From: Rhizobium rhododendri
GTDB lineage: Bacteria > Pseudomonadota > Alphaproteobacteria > Rhizobiales > Rhizobiaceae
Assembly: GCF_007000325.2 (NCBI RefSeq)
Contig: NZ_CP117267.1
Location: 806,001 to 870,000 of the forward strand
Reading direction: 5' to 3'
Length of the DNA stretch: 64,000 bases
Shown here: in pieces, positions 17,023-26,282 of the stretch
Position numbering within the stretch: position 1 is the stretch's first letter
Layout of the letters: every line of letters begins with the position of its first letter
Translations under genes and position numbers: made by a program
Notes under the pieces: model-generated
Seen by the model: the letters and a program-made list of their open reading frames with translations, nothing else
What the model was told of the DNA's origin: nothing
Database searches by the model: none

Positions 17023-18219
17023 GTGAACGACACGAACCAGAACGGGGATACGCCGGCGGGGCAGAAGGGACCGATCATTCCTAAATCGCCAAACGAGGCA
17101 TTGCGTCCCGAACGCGTGCCGGAGCCACCGAAGCGGTCCCGCAAGGCCCGCAGCCAGATGGTCATCTTCCTGAACTTCCTGATGACGCTTGTCGTCTTCG
17201 TCATCGCGCTGGGCGTCATCGGCTTCTACTATGTCGTCTCGACCTACCAGTCGCCCGGACCGCTGACCACCAATGCCAACTTCATCGTCCGTAACGGAGC
17301 GGGTCCATCCGAAATCGCTTCTCGGCTGGAGGCCAGCAACATCATTTCTGATGCTCGGATATTCAAATATCTCGCGGCCCGTCAACTCCGCGACGGCGAT
17401 ACACTGAAGGCCGGCGAATACGAGATCAAGGCCGGCGCGTCCATGAAGGACATCATGGAGTTGATGGAGTCCGGCAAGTCCATTCTCTATTCCGTCACGC
17501 TGCCGGAGGGCCTGACAACTCGCCAGATCTTCAACAAGCTTCAGGCCGATCCCATACTCGAGGGCGAACTGCCGTCTGCCCTGCCGCCGGAGGGAAGTCT
17601 CGAGCCGAACACCTACAAGTTTTCTCGCGGCGCGAAGCGTGCCGAGATTGTCGACCAGATGGCTGCGGCCCAGAAGAAACTGGTCGACCAGATCTGGGAA
17701 AAGCGTGACGCCAACCTGCCATTCGCCAGCAAGCAGGAACTCGTCATACTGGCATCGATCGTCGAAAAGGAAACCGGCCTTGCCGACGAGCGTGCACATG
17801 TAGCGTCGGTATTCATCAACCGCCTCGCCAAGAACATGCGCCTTCAGTCTGATCCAACCGTGATCTACGGTCTGTTCGGCGGGGACGGCAAGCCGACAGA
17901 CCGGCCGATCTACCAATCGGACCTGAAGAAGGAAACGCCGTACAACACCTACATCATCAAGGGTTTGCCGCCGACGCCGATTGCCAATCCCGGACGCGAT
18001 GCACTCGAAGCCACGGCCAACCCCTGGAAGTCGCAGGATCTCTACTTTGTAGCCGACGGCAGTGGCGGGCATGTCTTTTCCGCGACGCTGGAAGAGCATA
18101 ACGCCAACGTCAAGCGCTGGCGCAAGATCCTGGCCGACAAGGGCGTCAACAGCACCGATATCGTTGTCGACGGCCAGCCTGAAGAAAATGGTGCCGTGAC
18201 GCCGGCAAAGAAGAAGTAA
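17023..18219 (+). CDS. mltG: Endolytic murein transglycosylase MltG
   Basis: Inner-membrane lytic transglycosylase (YceG family) that cuts nascent glycan strands and so limits their length. The 398-residue protein has a cytoplasmic basic N-terminus, one membrane segment at about 47-70, a LysM-like region, and the catalytic domain. The conserved ASIVEKETG motif (Glu248/Glu250) is near the middle and LQSDPTVIYG follows. The start is GTG, with AGAAGAAGGGA just upstream. In many Gram-negatives mltG lies close to fabF and a nucleotide kinase, as here. Confidence 0.96.
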   Translation: MNDTNQNGDTPAGQKGPIIPKSPNEALRPERVPEPPKRSRKARSQMVIFLNFLMTLVVFVIALGVIGFYYVVSTYQSPGPLTTNANFIVRNGAGPSEIASRLEASNIISDARIFKYLAARQLRDGDTLKAGEYEIKAGASMKDIMELMESGKSILYSVTLPEGLTTRQIFNKLQADPILEGELPSALPPEGSLEPNTYKFSRGAKRAEIVDQMAAAQKKLVDQIWEKRDANLPFASKQELVILASIVEKETGLADERAHVASVFINRLAKNMRLQSDPTVIYGLFGGDGKPTDRPIYQSDLKKETPYNTYIIKGLPPTPIANPGRDALEATANPWKSQDLYFVADGSGGHVFSATLEEHNANVKRWRKILADKGVNSTDIVVDGQPEENGAVTPAKKK

Positions 18220-18244
18220 CCCGAAGCAAAGCACGGAGACGCTG

Positions 18245-19132
18245 ATGGCACTGCAGTCCATGACAGGATTTGCCCGGCGTGAAGGCACCAGCGGTCGCTA
18301 CCGCTGGGCCTGGGAACTGCGCTCGGTCAACGGCAAGGGGCTCGACTTGCGCCTGCGCCTGCCGCCCGGCCTAGAGCGTCTGGAACTCGACATCCGGCGC
18401 CTTGTTCCGCTGCAGTTTTCCCGTGGCAACATTCAGGCAAGCCTGTCGATCTCGGCCGACGAAAACCGCTTCGAAGCGGTCGTCAACCAGGCAGCACTCG
18501 CCACCGTACTTGCCATGCGCGATCAGCTGGCCGGCATCATCGATCCCGCGCCGCTGAAGCTCGATACGCTGATGGCGATCCGCGGCATCATAGAGTTTCG
18601 CGAGACCCCCGAAGGTGACGATGCAGTCGCCAGCCGCGACGCCGACATCATGGCTGGGCTCGAGGGTGCGCTCTACGACCTCAGGACCATGCGGGAGGAG
18701 GAAGGACAGGCGCTGGCCCACGTCCTGCTCGACCAGGTCGCCACCATCGAGACGCTGACGGATACCATAGAGCGCGATCCGTCGCGGTCGCCGGCTGAAA
18801 TCGCCACGAGGCTTGCAGCCCAGGTCGCTTTGTTGATGGACGCAGCCTCCGGGCTGGATCGCGACAGGCTTCACGCAGAGGCGGCGCTCATCGCCACCAG
18901 GGCGGATTTGCGCGAGGAGATAGACCGGCTGATGGCCCATGTCGCCGCCTCTCGCGAATTGATGAGGAAAGGTGGCCCGATAGGGCGCAAGCTCGATTTT
19001 CTTGCACAGGAATTTAACCGCGAATCGAATACCGTCTGTTCGAAATCGAATGCCGCAGCCGTTACCAACGCCGGCATCGAATTGAAGGTGGTCATCGACC
19101 AGTTTCGCGAACAAGTTCAGAATTTGGAGTGA
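18245..19132 (+). CDS. yicC: YicC family endoribonuclease
   Basis: A 295-residue YicC/YloC protein. It begins MALQSMTGFARREG, the family signature, and ends FLAQEFNRESNTVCSKSNAAAVTNAGIELKVVIDQFREQVQNLE-like, with the conserved C-terminal DUF1732 pattern. E. coli YicC has been described as an endoribonuclease acting in sRNA turnover; that role is carried over by family only. The gmk ATG follows its stop codon directly with no gap, so the two are translated together. Confidence 0.95.
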   Translation: MALQSMTGFARREGTSGRYRWAWELRSVNGKGLDLRLRLPPGLERLELDIRRLVPLQFSRGNIQASLSISADENRFEAVVNQAALATVLAMRDQLAGIIDPAPLKLDTLMAIRGIIEFRETPEGDDAVASRDADIMAGLEGALYDLRTMREEEGQALAHVLLDQVATIETLTDTIERDPSRSPAEIATRLAAQVALLMDAASGLDRDRLHAEAALIATRADLREEIDRLMAHVAASRELMRKGGPIGRKLDFLAQEFNRESNTVCSKSNAAAVTNAGIELKVVIDQFREQVQNLE

Positions 19133-19798
19133 ATGATGAATACGGCGATCTCGCCATCGTTGCCAATCGCCCGACGCGGTCTGATGCTGGTCATCTCCTC
19201 GCCATCGGGCGCCGGCAAATCGACCATTGCCCGCACGCTGCTGGCCGACGACAAGCAACTCAGCCTCTCCGTCAGCGTCACCACGCGCCAGCGTCGCCCG
19301 AGTGAAATCGCCGATGTCCACTACCACTTCGTCTCGCAGCGCGAGTTCGAGCGGATGCGCGATGCCGATGCACTTCTGGAATGGGCAGAGGTTCATGGCA
19401 ATTTCTACGGCACGCCGCGCGAGCCTGTCGAGACGGCGATGGCCGAGGGCCGCGACATGCTGTTCGATATCGACTGGCAGGGCGCCCAACAGTTGCAGGA
19501 CAAGATGGCGGCAGACGTGGTCTCGGTCTTCATCCTGCCGCCGACCATGACGGAACTTCAGTCCCGACTGCATCGCCGTGCCGAAGACTCGGAGGCGGTG
19601 ATTGCGACGCGGCTGCAGAATTCCCGCGCCGAAATCGAGCACTGGCGGGAGTACGATTATGTTCTGGTCAACGAGGATCTGAACACAGCCTTCGATTCGG
19701 TGCAGTCGATCGTCAAGGCCGAGCGTCTGCGCCGCGACCGTCGCCATGGTATGTTCGATTTCATTCGGGGCTTGCTGGAAGAAGTGCCGAAACTCTAG
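19133..19798 (+). CDS. gmk: Guanylate kinase
   Basis: ATP-dependent phosphorylation of GMP to GDP. The 221-residue protein has the P-loop [10 protein letters not shown] at 22-31, the GMP-binding stretch [21 protein letters not shown], and the lid region. Two ATGs stand in tandem (MMN); either could be used. Its TAG stop overlaps the TAG stop of the convergent rsmA inside a CTAG palindrome. Confidence 0.98.
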   Translation: MMNTAISPSLPIARRGLMLVISSPSGAGKSTIARTLLADDKQLSLSVSVTTRQRRPSEIADVHYHFVSQREFERMRDADALLEWAEVHGNFYGTPREPVETAMAEGRDMLFDIDWQGAQQLQDKMAADVVSVFILPPTMTELQSRLHRRAEDSEAVIATRLQNSRAEIEHWREYDYVLVNEDLNTAFDSVQSIVKAERLRRDRRHGMFDFIRGLLEEVPKL

Positions 19799-20622
19799 AG
19801 GCAGTTCGCCAGCCGGCAGAACTCTTCCACGGACAATGTTTCGGCCCGCCTTGTCGGGTCGATGTCGGCGCGCGCCAGCAGCACTTCCCCACCGAGCGAT
19901 TTGACACTCTGGCGCAGCATCTTGCGGCGCTGGCCAAAAGCCGCCTCGGTGACACGCTCGAGCTTAGCGACGGAGCAGGGGATCGGGTTTTCGCGAGGTG
20001 TCAGGTGGATCACCGACGAGGTGACCTTGGGCGGCGGCGTGAAAGCCTGCGGCGAGATATCGAAAGCCGCGTAGGCCTCCGTGCGCCAGCCACAGATCAC
20101 GCCCAGTCGTCCGTAATGATTGTCGCCCTCGGCAGCGACGATGCGCTGGCCGACTTCCTTCTGGAACATCAGTGTCAGCGATTGCCAGAACGGCGGCCAA
20201 ACGGCTGGCAGCAGCCAGTTCAGCAGCAACTGTGTGCCAACATTGTAGGGGAGGTTGGCGATGACCCGCACGGGGCCATCTGTCGCCAGCGCGGCAAAGT
20301 CGATCTTCAGCGCATCGCCTTCGATCACCTCCAACCGGCCGGGATAATGGGCAGCAATCTCCGCTAGCGCCGGCAGGCAGCGCGGGTCGCGCTCGATGGC
20401 TATGACCTTCTTGGCACCGAGCGCTAAGATTGCCCGCGTCAGTCCCCCGGGACCGGGCCCGACCTCGATGACGGTAACGCCCTCAAGGTTGCCGGCCGTC
20501 CGCGCCACGCGCTGCGTCAGGTTGAGGTCGAGAATGAAATTCTGTCCCAGCGCCTTGCGTGCATCGAGCCCAAACCGCTCGATGACATCGCGAAGGGGAG
20601 GCAGCCCGTCGAGAGCGGCCAT
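19795..20622 (-). CDS. rsmA: 16S rRNA dimethyladenosine transferase
   Basis: Dimethylates two adjacent adenines in the 3' hairpin of 16S rRNA during 30S assembly (KsgA). The 275-residue protein has the SAM motif [12 protein letters not shown], the second acidic loop AIERD, and the catalytic NLPYNVGT motif. The ATG overlaps the pdxA stop codon by one base (TGATG), so translation is coupled. The 3' end overlaps gmk by four bases. Confidence 0.98.
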   Translation of the reverse strand: MAALDGLPPLRDVIERFGLDARKALGQNFILDLNLTQRVARTAGNLEGVTVIEVGPGPGGLTRAILALGAKKVIAIERDPRCLPALAEIAAHYPGRLEVIEGDALKIDFAALATDGPVRVIANLPYNVGTQLLLNWLLPAVWPPFWQSLTLMFQKEVGQRIVAAEGDNHYGRLGVICGWRTEAYAAFDISPQAFTPPPKVTSSVIHLTPRENPIPCSVAKLERVTEAAFGQRRKMLRQSVKSLGGEVLLARADIDPTRRAETLSVEEFCRLANCL

Positions 20623-21647
20623 CAGGCAGATATCCTGTCGACACGGGCAAGGTCGGCAGCAAGCTTCAGGGCTGCCACGAGACTGTCCGCCTTGGCAATG
20701 CCCTTGCCGGCAATGCCGAAGGCGGTGCCGTGGTCCGGCGATGTGCGGACGAAGGGAAGGCCGAGCGTCACGTTGACGGAGTCGTCGAACCCGAGCGCTT
20801 TGGCCGGGATCAGCGCCTGGTCATGATACATGCAGATAGCCACATCGTAGCGATGGCGTGCGTCGTCGTGGAACATGGTGTCGGCCGGAAGCGGGCCGAA
20901 GGCGTCGATACCCTCGGCGCGCAATACCTCGATGGCGGGGTGGATGATGTCCTTGTCCTCGCTACCGAGCGTCCCGTCCTCGCCGGCATGAGGATTGAGC
21001 CCGGCTACAGCAAGCCGGGGGCGGGCAATGCCGAAACGGGCCTTGAGATCGGCGTGCGTAATCCGGCAGGTCTCGATGATGAGGTCTGCTGTCAGCGCTG
21101 TCGGCACGTCCTTCAGGGGAATGTGGATCGTTACCGGTATGGCTCGTAATTTCGGGCCGGCCAGCATCATCACAGGCATGAAGCGCTTGCCGCTGTGGCG
21201 GCCTGCAAGGTCCGCCAGAAATTCCGTATGGCCGGGAAAGCCGAAGCCGGCCTCGTATAGCACGGACTTGGCAATCGGGTTCGTCACGACAGCTGCAGCC
21301 TCTCCTGCCATTGTCAGCTGTACGGCAGTCTCGATCGCAGCGATGGTGCCGCGCGCGGTCGAAACATGCGGCACGCCAGCAGCCACGTCGACACCCGAAG
21401 CCACCGGCAGAACCGGCAGCGCGGTGGCGAAGATCGAGCAGGCCTGCGCAGCATCGCATTCCCGAAGGGGAATCTCCCGTCCCAGCAACCGGGCGCGTAC
21501 GCCGAGGGCAGCCGGATCGCCGATGAAAAGGAACGGCGCAAGCCCCAGCTCCGTGCGGCGCATCCACGCGTCAAGCGTTATGTCGAGGCCTATGCCGGCA
21601 GGGTCGCCCTGGGTAAGCGCCAGTGGCCGGGTGTTGAACGCTGTCAT
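20622..21647 (-). CDS. pdxA: 4-hydroxythreonine-4-phosphate dehydrogenase
   Basis: NAD-dependent step of the DXP-dependent pyridoxal phosphate route, using a metal held by conserved histidines and an aspartate. The 341-residue protein shows the start [14 protein letters not shown], the GHTEFLAD motif, LNPHAGEDG, and the [13 protein letters not shown] segment with its metal ligand. It is nine bases downstream of the SurA-like gene and coupled to rsmA. This pdxA-rsmA pairing is widespread. Confidence 0.97.
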   Translation of the reverse strand: MTAFNTRPLALTQGDPAGIGLDITLDAWMRRTELGLAPFLFIGDPAALGVRARLLGREIPLRECDAAQACSIFATALPVLPVASGVDVAAGVPHVSTARGTIAAIETAVQLTMAGEAAAVVTNPIAKSVLYEAGFGFPGHTEFLADLAGRHSGKRFMPVMMLAGPKLRAIPVTIHIPLKDVPTALTADLIIETCRITHADLKARFGIARPRLAVAGLNPHAGEDGTLGSEDKDIIHPAIEVLRAEGIDAFGPLPADTMFHDDARHRYDVAICMYHDQALIPAKALGFDDSVNVTLGLPFVRTSPDHGTAFGIAGKGIAKADSLVAALKLAADLARVDRISA

Positions 21648-21656
21648 CCGAAGAGA

Positions 21657-22634
21657 TCAGCGGTAGATGATCTGCGCCTTGGAGCGCAGTTCATCCACGT
21701 ATTTCTTCTCGTTGCCGGTGGCCTCGCCCTGGGCGTTCTTGCCAAGATCTTCCTGGCGGAAGACGGCAGCGGCGGCGACATCGTCGCTGACCTGACGCTT
21801 GGAGCAAATGGCCAGATACTCGACGCCACGGTCCGTGACGATGGAAGACGTTGTGTTGCCGGTCGCGCCCTCGACCAGCGGCTTCCACTGGGTTGGCAGT
21901 TCCGGCGCAAGAACGCGGCCGAGGTCGCGCACCGAGACGTCATGCATCGTGGCGGCAAACACCTTGGCCTGCTCGCATCCCGGGAATTTGGCGCGCGAGG
22001 CATCTGCTTCGGCCTTGCGCTTGGCTTCCAGCGTTCCCTTCTTGGCGGCGGGGACCACGAAGATCACCTGCTTGAGGAAATATTCCGTGGTCGACGTGTT
22101 GTTCTTGTTCTGCGTCATGCGGGTGATGAGCTCGTCGGGCGACAGCTTGCCGCTGGCGCCGAAGCGCGCATTCAGAACGCGTGGCCAGCTCATCTGGATG
22201 GCGATATAAGCTTTGAAGTGTGCGGGCGTGACGCCGGTCTTTGTGAGGACCTCGTTCAGCTGCTCCGTCTTCATCTTGTTGCTTGCGGCAAAGCGGGCAT
22301 AGGAAGCATCGACATCCGTTGTCGACACCGACATGCGAACGCGCTGGATTTCCTGGCGCTTCAGCAGTTCCGTGACCAGCTGCTCCTTGGCGAGCTTGGG
22401 CAAGTCGCCCGTCTGGTGCTGCAGGCGCATGAAGTTGATACGCTTGGCGATGTCGCCGCTGGTGATGACTTCATTGTTGACGAGGACCTTGACCTCGCTG
22501 GTGCCCGATGCGACGGCCGGAGGAGCGCCCCGCTGTTGTGGCGCAGCCTGGCCCGAGATCGGCAGTGATGTGGCAATGGCCAAGGCGACAGCGCCGGTTA
22601 AAATGGCGCGTACCGGGTTCTGTCCAGCAAACAT
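21657..22634 (-). CDS. SurA-like periplasmic chaperone/isomerase
   Basis: A 325-residue exported protein with a signal peptide of about 30 residues ending near GQAAP. It then shows the SurA N-terminal chaperone pattern (VKVLVNNEVITSGDIAKRINFM) and a weaker parvulin-type region in the C-terminal half. SurA proteins escort outer-membrane barrels, including LptD, through the periplasm, and here it lies directly after lptD. It is shorter than E. coli SurA (about 430 residues) and appears to have one isomerase-like domain rather than two, so isomerase activity is uncertain. Confidence 0.88.
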   Translation of the reverse strand: MFAGQNPVRAILTGAVALAIATSLPISGQAAPQQRGAPPAVASGTSEVKVLVNNEVITSGDIAKRINFMRLQHQTGDLPKLAKEQLVTELLKRQEIQRVRMSVSTTDVDASYARFAASNKMKTEQLNEVLTKTGVTPAHFKAYIAIQMSWPRVLNARFGASGKLSPDELITRMTQNKNNTSTTEYFLKQVIFVVPAAKKGTLEAKRKAEADASRAKFPGCEQAKVFAATMHDVSVRDLGRVLAPELPTQWKPLVEGATGNTTSSIVTDRGVEYLAICSKRQVSDDVAAAAVFRQEDLGKNAQGEATGNEKKYVDELRSKAQIIYR

Positions 22635-22805
22635 CGACTATCCCTCTCAAAGGTCCCAGCGGTTGGCCGCTCCTGTCCCGGACGTATCCGGACGGGCCAA
22701 CGTTTCCTGCCGACCATCTACAGCAAGGCTATGGAATTGCACAATCCTTGCGGCGAAACAATGACACGGATTTTGCACGGAATGGGATCTTTGGGCAGCG
22801 ATATA

Positions 22806-22835
22806 ACGGTGACCGGATGGAAATCCGGTCACCGT
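22806..22835 (-). terminator. Perfect 13-base hairpin after lptD
   Basis: Arms ACGGTGACCGGAT and ATCCGGTCACCGT are fully complementary around a four-base loop, 10 bases past the lptD stop codon. There is no T run on the minus side, so it is either a weak terminator or a structure that protects the lptD mRNA 3' end from exonucleases before the downstream genes. Confidence 0.6.
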
Positions 22836-22845
22836 GCGCTTGATG

Positions 22846-25197
22846 CTAGAAGGTGGTGTCCGACGCGCTGCCGACATTGATGTCGCCAAGGGTACGGAAG
22901 GTGATCTTGGCACCGATGGACCAGTCGCTGGCGGTCTGGTCTACGCTGTCGCTTTTCGACAGGTAGGAGATGCTGAAGATTGTGCATTCGTCGCTGTAGG
23001 AAAGTCCGACGCCACGACGCGTCACATCGTTGTTGTTCAGGTCGTAGCTGACCGTCCCGAAGATCGCCCAGTAGTCCTTGAAGTTGATCTGGGCGCGTGT
23101 CTGGATTTCGTCGTTGTCGGAGGTGAAGCCGTATTCGGGCTGCGCCTTGATATGCGTGTAGGTAACCGAGGTCTGGAAGTCGGCATTCGCATATCCGAGC
23201 GTCGAGTCACCACGCTTGAACGACATATCCTTGTGATCGAGGCGGTAGGAGCCCGTCAGCGACAAGCCCTGCGGTGTCGATAGAGACGCCATGGCGACAT
23301 AGTCGGAAACACTGTCTTCGAGGCCAGACTCGGCACCGGCGTTTACAAGGTCCGCCGTATCGAAAGAGTTCTGTCCAGCCAGCTGGTAGGACTGGCCGAC
23401 AATGCTCGTCAGCTTGTAGCCGCTGTCGAAGCTGCCGGTGTAGCGGATACCGACATTGGCGCGCGTGCCGCCTTCGATACGGTCGAAGCCCGAGAACTTG
23501 TCGCGATTGAAGAGGTTGCTGGCGTCGAAGACGAAGCTCTGCGCATCTTCGTTCGGCAGCCTGCCTGCCAGCGTCTCGTTCGGACGAACGTAAAGCTGTG
23601 CAATCGGCTCGAACACGTGTGTGCTGTTCGCCGTTGAGACCATGATCGGGTATTTCGCTTCGATCCCGGCCGTCAGCATGCCCTGTGCGGCCGTGCTGCT
23701 GTCGTCGTAGTTGCCGGAATAGCTGTAGTTGGTGCCGATCGAATTCGGCGAGTCCATGCCGAGGCCGTAGGCATCGCCACGTGCTGCCATCAACGGGGTG
23801 AGGAGGAGACCACCCTGCGTCGCGAAAGTCCGCTGCCACTGCAATTCGGTCGTCAGGCGGCTGGTGTCGCCCTTCAGTCCTTCAAACCGATCCTTGGTCG
23901 TCAGGTCGCTGAGGTCGCGCGCAGCCACTTCCTGGCGCGAGATGTTGGTGAAGTTCATCGTCGCCGAAAGTTCGCCGCCGTAAACGGGCTTGGGATCGAC
24001 ATAGTGGTAGTCGATCACCGGGGCAGCGATCGCCTGCTGCTTCTCGCTGTCGCTGTTTTCGGTGGCGTCCTGCACGTCGTAATAGAAGCCGCGCATATCG
24101 AAATAATTGCGCTTGCCGAGACCCGTCAAATAGACCTCGTTGGTGTGGGTGCTCTGGTTGAGACCCTCGATGCCGTAGGTACGGGCAAAGTTGTTGTCCG
24201 TCTGCGCCATCACATCCCAGCCGAACGTCCAGCGTGGATTGATCTGGAAATCGCCCTTGGAGGCGATCAACGCACGGGTCTTTGATTCCGCGTCGCTTGT
24301 GCCTGCAGTGAAGGCATCGGGCTTGTTCTGGTCGATACCGGCAGCCCGGATCGTATAGGTGCCGTTTTCAAGCCGCTGGCGGAATTCGCCTTCGAGCAGG
24401 AATCCCTGCGTGGTGTAACCCGTCGCGCTGACGGTTGCGTCCATGCTTGGCGAGATGACGTAGTAATAGGGAACCTTGGCGCCAAAACCAAGGTTTTGCG
24501 AGACGCTGAAGGTCGGGAACAGAAAGCCGGACTTGCGCTTGACCGTGTTGTCCGGAACTTCGATCCACGGAATGTAGGCAATCGGCAGGCCGAACAGTTC
24601 GAACCGGGCGTGCTCCAGGCGAACCGTATGCGTCACGCCGTTCTGGACGACGCGCTGCGCCTTCACCTGCCACAGCGGTGCCTTGCCGAGCTTGGTGCAG
24701 GCGAGGCAGGCCGTGTAGATGCCCTTGGTCAGGATCATCTGCGTACCGCCAACCCGCTCGGCCTTTTCGGAGGCAAGGCGGGTGTTGTCCGGCATTTCGA
24801 TGCGCAGCGAATCGACGAAGCCATCCGAGAAACTGTCGGTGACGTCCATCTTGTCGCCATACATGCGATTGCCGTCGGGCGTGATGAGCTCGACATTGCC
24901 GAGCGCCATCATCCGGCCGGTCTTCTGATTGTAGACGACCTGCTGGGCGACCATCTTGTAGCCGCCATAGTTGATCTGCACCGCGCCGTTAGCGGTGACG
25001 ACCTGTGTGTCCTTGTTATAGATCAGCTCGTTCGAGGACAGCACCAGCTTCGAATCAGCCGGTACATTGACCTTCGCGGTTTTCATTGGCGAGCCGTCCT
25101 GGCCGAATACGGCAGGCGACGTCGCGACGTAGGCACTCAGTGCTGCCAATACGACAGCCGAGAGCTTTCTGATCTGTTTGCGGTTAGTGACCGCCAC
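22846..25197 (-). CDS. lptD: LPS-assembly protein LptD
   Basis: Outer-membrane barrel that inserts lipopolysaccharide into the outer leaflet with LptE. The 783-residue precursor has a basic signal peptide (RKQIRKLSAVVLAALSAYV), an N-terminal OstA/jellyroll domain (about 50-190, with the GNVELITPDGNRMYGDKMDV pattern) and a long beta-barrel ending in a terminal phenylalanine. The start is taken as GTG at 25197, which shares one base with the lptG stop (TAGTG). A frame upstream is open for 22 more codons but would bury the signal peptide. No lptE is seen nearby. Confidence 0.95.
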   Translation of the reverse strand: MAVTNRKQIRKLSAVVLAALSAYVATSPAVFGQDGSPMKTAKVNVPADSKLVLSSNELIYNKDTQVVTANGAVQINYGGYKMVAQQVVYNQKTGRMMALGNVELITPDGNRMYGDKMDVTDSFSDGFVDSLRIEMPDNTRLASEKAERVGGTQMILTKGIYTACLACTKLGKAPLWQVKAQRVVQNGVTHTVRLEHARFELFGLPIAYIPWIEVPDNTVKRKSGFLFPTFSVSQNLGFGAKVPYYYVISPSMDATVSATGYTTQGFLLEGEFRQRLENGTYTIRAAGIDQNKPDAFTAGTSDAESKTRALIASKGDFQINPRWTFGWDVMAQTDNNFARTYGIEGLNQSTHTNEVYLTGLGKRNYFDMRGFYYDVQDATENSDSEKQQAIAAPVIDYHYVDPKPVYGGELSATMNFTNISRQEVAARDLSDLTTKDRFEGLKGDTSRLTTELQWQRTFATQGGLLLTPLMAARGDAYGLGMDSPNSIGTNYSYSGNYDDSSTAAQGMLTAGIEAKYPIMVSTANSTHVFEPIAQLYVRPNETLAGRLPNEDAQSFVFDASNLFNRDKFSGFDRIEGGTRANVGIRYTGSFDSGYKLTSIVGQSYQLAGQNSFDTADLVNAGAESGLEDSVSDYVAMASLSTPQGLSLTGSYRLDHKDMSFKRGDSTLGYANADFQTSVTYTHIKAQPEYGFTSDNDEIQTRAQINFKDYWAIFGTVSYDLNNNDVTRRGVGLSYSDECTIFSISYLSKSDSVDQTASDWSIGAKITFRTLGDINVGSASDTTF

Positions 25198-26282
25198 TAG
25201 CCATCCTCCTGATGAAGCAGGATCGTTGCGCCCAAAGCCAAGGCGACGACCACGGGTATCCATGTCGCCAAGAAGGGAGGCACAACGCCACTACTTCCGA
25301 ATGCCTTTACAAGCACGTTGACGACATAAAGCACGAAGCCTGCGAGTATTCCACCCAGAATCACGGAACGTGACTGGTTGAAACGGCTGAATTTTAGAGA
25401 CACGGTTGCGGCAATGAGAGTCATTGCCACCATGAGGAAGGGTTGTGAAAGCAGGGAGTTAAACTGCGTCTCCAACGCCTTGGTAGATATACCAAAGCTT
25501 CGTGCGATCTCAATTCGATTAGAAAGATCATAAAAAGCAATGGTTTCAGGCTGTGCCAGCCGTTGGGACACGAAATCCTGTTTCAAATTCGTACGGACGC
25601 GCACCGTAGCCTTGTGCGCAGGGATCTCCCCCGGAGCACGCTCCACAACGCCGGTAAGAAGCCAGTAACCATCTTCCAACTTAGCAGAGTTTGCGTCCTG
25701 CCGAAGCACCACGTCGCCCTGTGGATTGAAGTGGATGAAAACCGCGTTCATCAGCGTCATGCCGTTGTCGACAACGGTTTTCGCGCCAATGATGACATCA
25801 TCGTCGCGGGCGATCTGGCGCAGCCACGGCACGGAGAGCCGGTTGTGATAGGACGGGTCGCCGCGCAGGTCCGCCTCGAGCGCATCCGCCTGCCGCTGGC
25901 CGGCTGCCGCGATCGGGTTAAGCACCAGCATTGTCAGCAGCCCGACGATAAACGCGCCGAAAATGAACGGCGCCATGAATTGCCAGACGGAAATGCCGGC
26001 GGCGCGGGCAATCACCAGTTCGTAGCGACGATTGAGCGCGATCAGCGTCGTCATGCCGACGAACAGCACGAGAAACGGCATCGTTTGCTGCAGGATGAGC
26101 GGCAGGCGGACGGCGGTCATCAGCAGCCCGATGGCGACGGTATAGCCGGGAAGGCCGGAGAGCCTGCCGGCATTTTCGCTGAAATCGGCGAGGAAGACGA
26201 TGGCCGTCACGCCGACGAAGAACCAGCCGGTGGTGATGGCATAGCGGAGGAAGAAATAGCGGTTCAGGGTGCCGAAAATCAT
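25197..26282 (-). CDS. lptG: LPS export ABC permease LptG
   Basis: Inner-membrane permease of the LptB2FG machine that extracts LPS from the membrane. The 361-residue protein has three membrane segments at each end and a periplasmic beta-jellyroll between, as in the YjgP/YjgQ family. The ATG at 26282 overlaps the lptF stop (ATGA) and places MIFGTLNRYFFLRY at the first membrane segment. The ATPase LptB is not in this window. Confidence 0.96.
   Translation of the reverse strand: MIFGTLNRYFFLRYAITTGWFFVGVTAIVFLADFSENAGRLSGLPGYTVAIGLLMTAVRLPLILQQTMPFLVLFVGMTTLIALNRRYELVIARAAGISVWQFMAPFIFGAFIVGLLTMLVLNPIAAAGQRQADALEADLRGDPSYHNRLSVPWLRQIARDDDVIIGAKTVVDNGMTLMNAVFIHFNPQGDVVLRQDANSAKLEDGYWLLTGVVERAPGEIPAHKATVRVRTNLKQDFVSQRLAQPETIAFYDLSNRIEIARSFGISTKALETQFNSLLSQPFLMVAMTLIAATVSLKFSRFNQSRSVILGGILAGFVLYVVNVLVKAFGSSGVVPPFLATWIPVVVALALGATILLHQEDG

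Noticed and set aside
16987..18288. 433-codon minus-strand frame opposite mltG
   Set aside because: No recognisable motifs; mltG on the plus strand has its membrane segment, VEKE motif and ribosome binding site.
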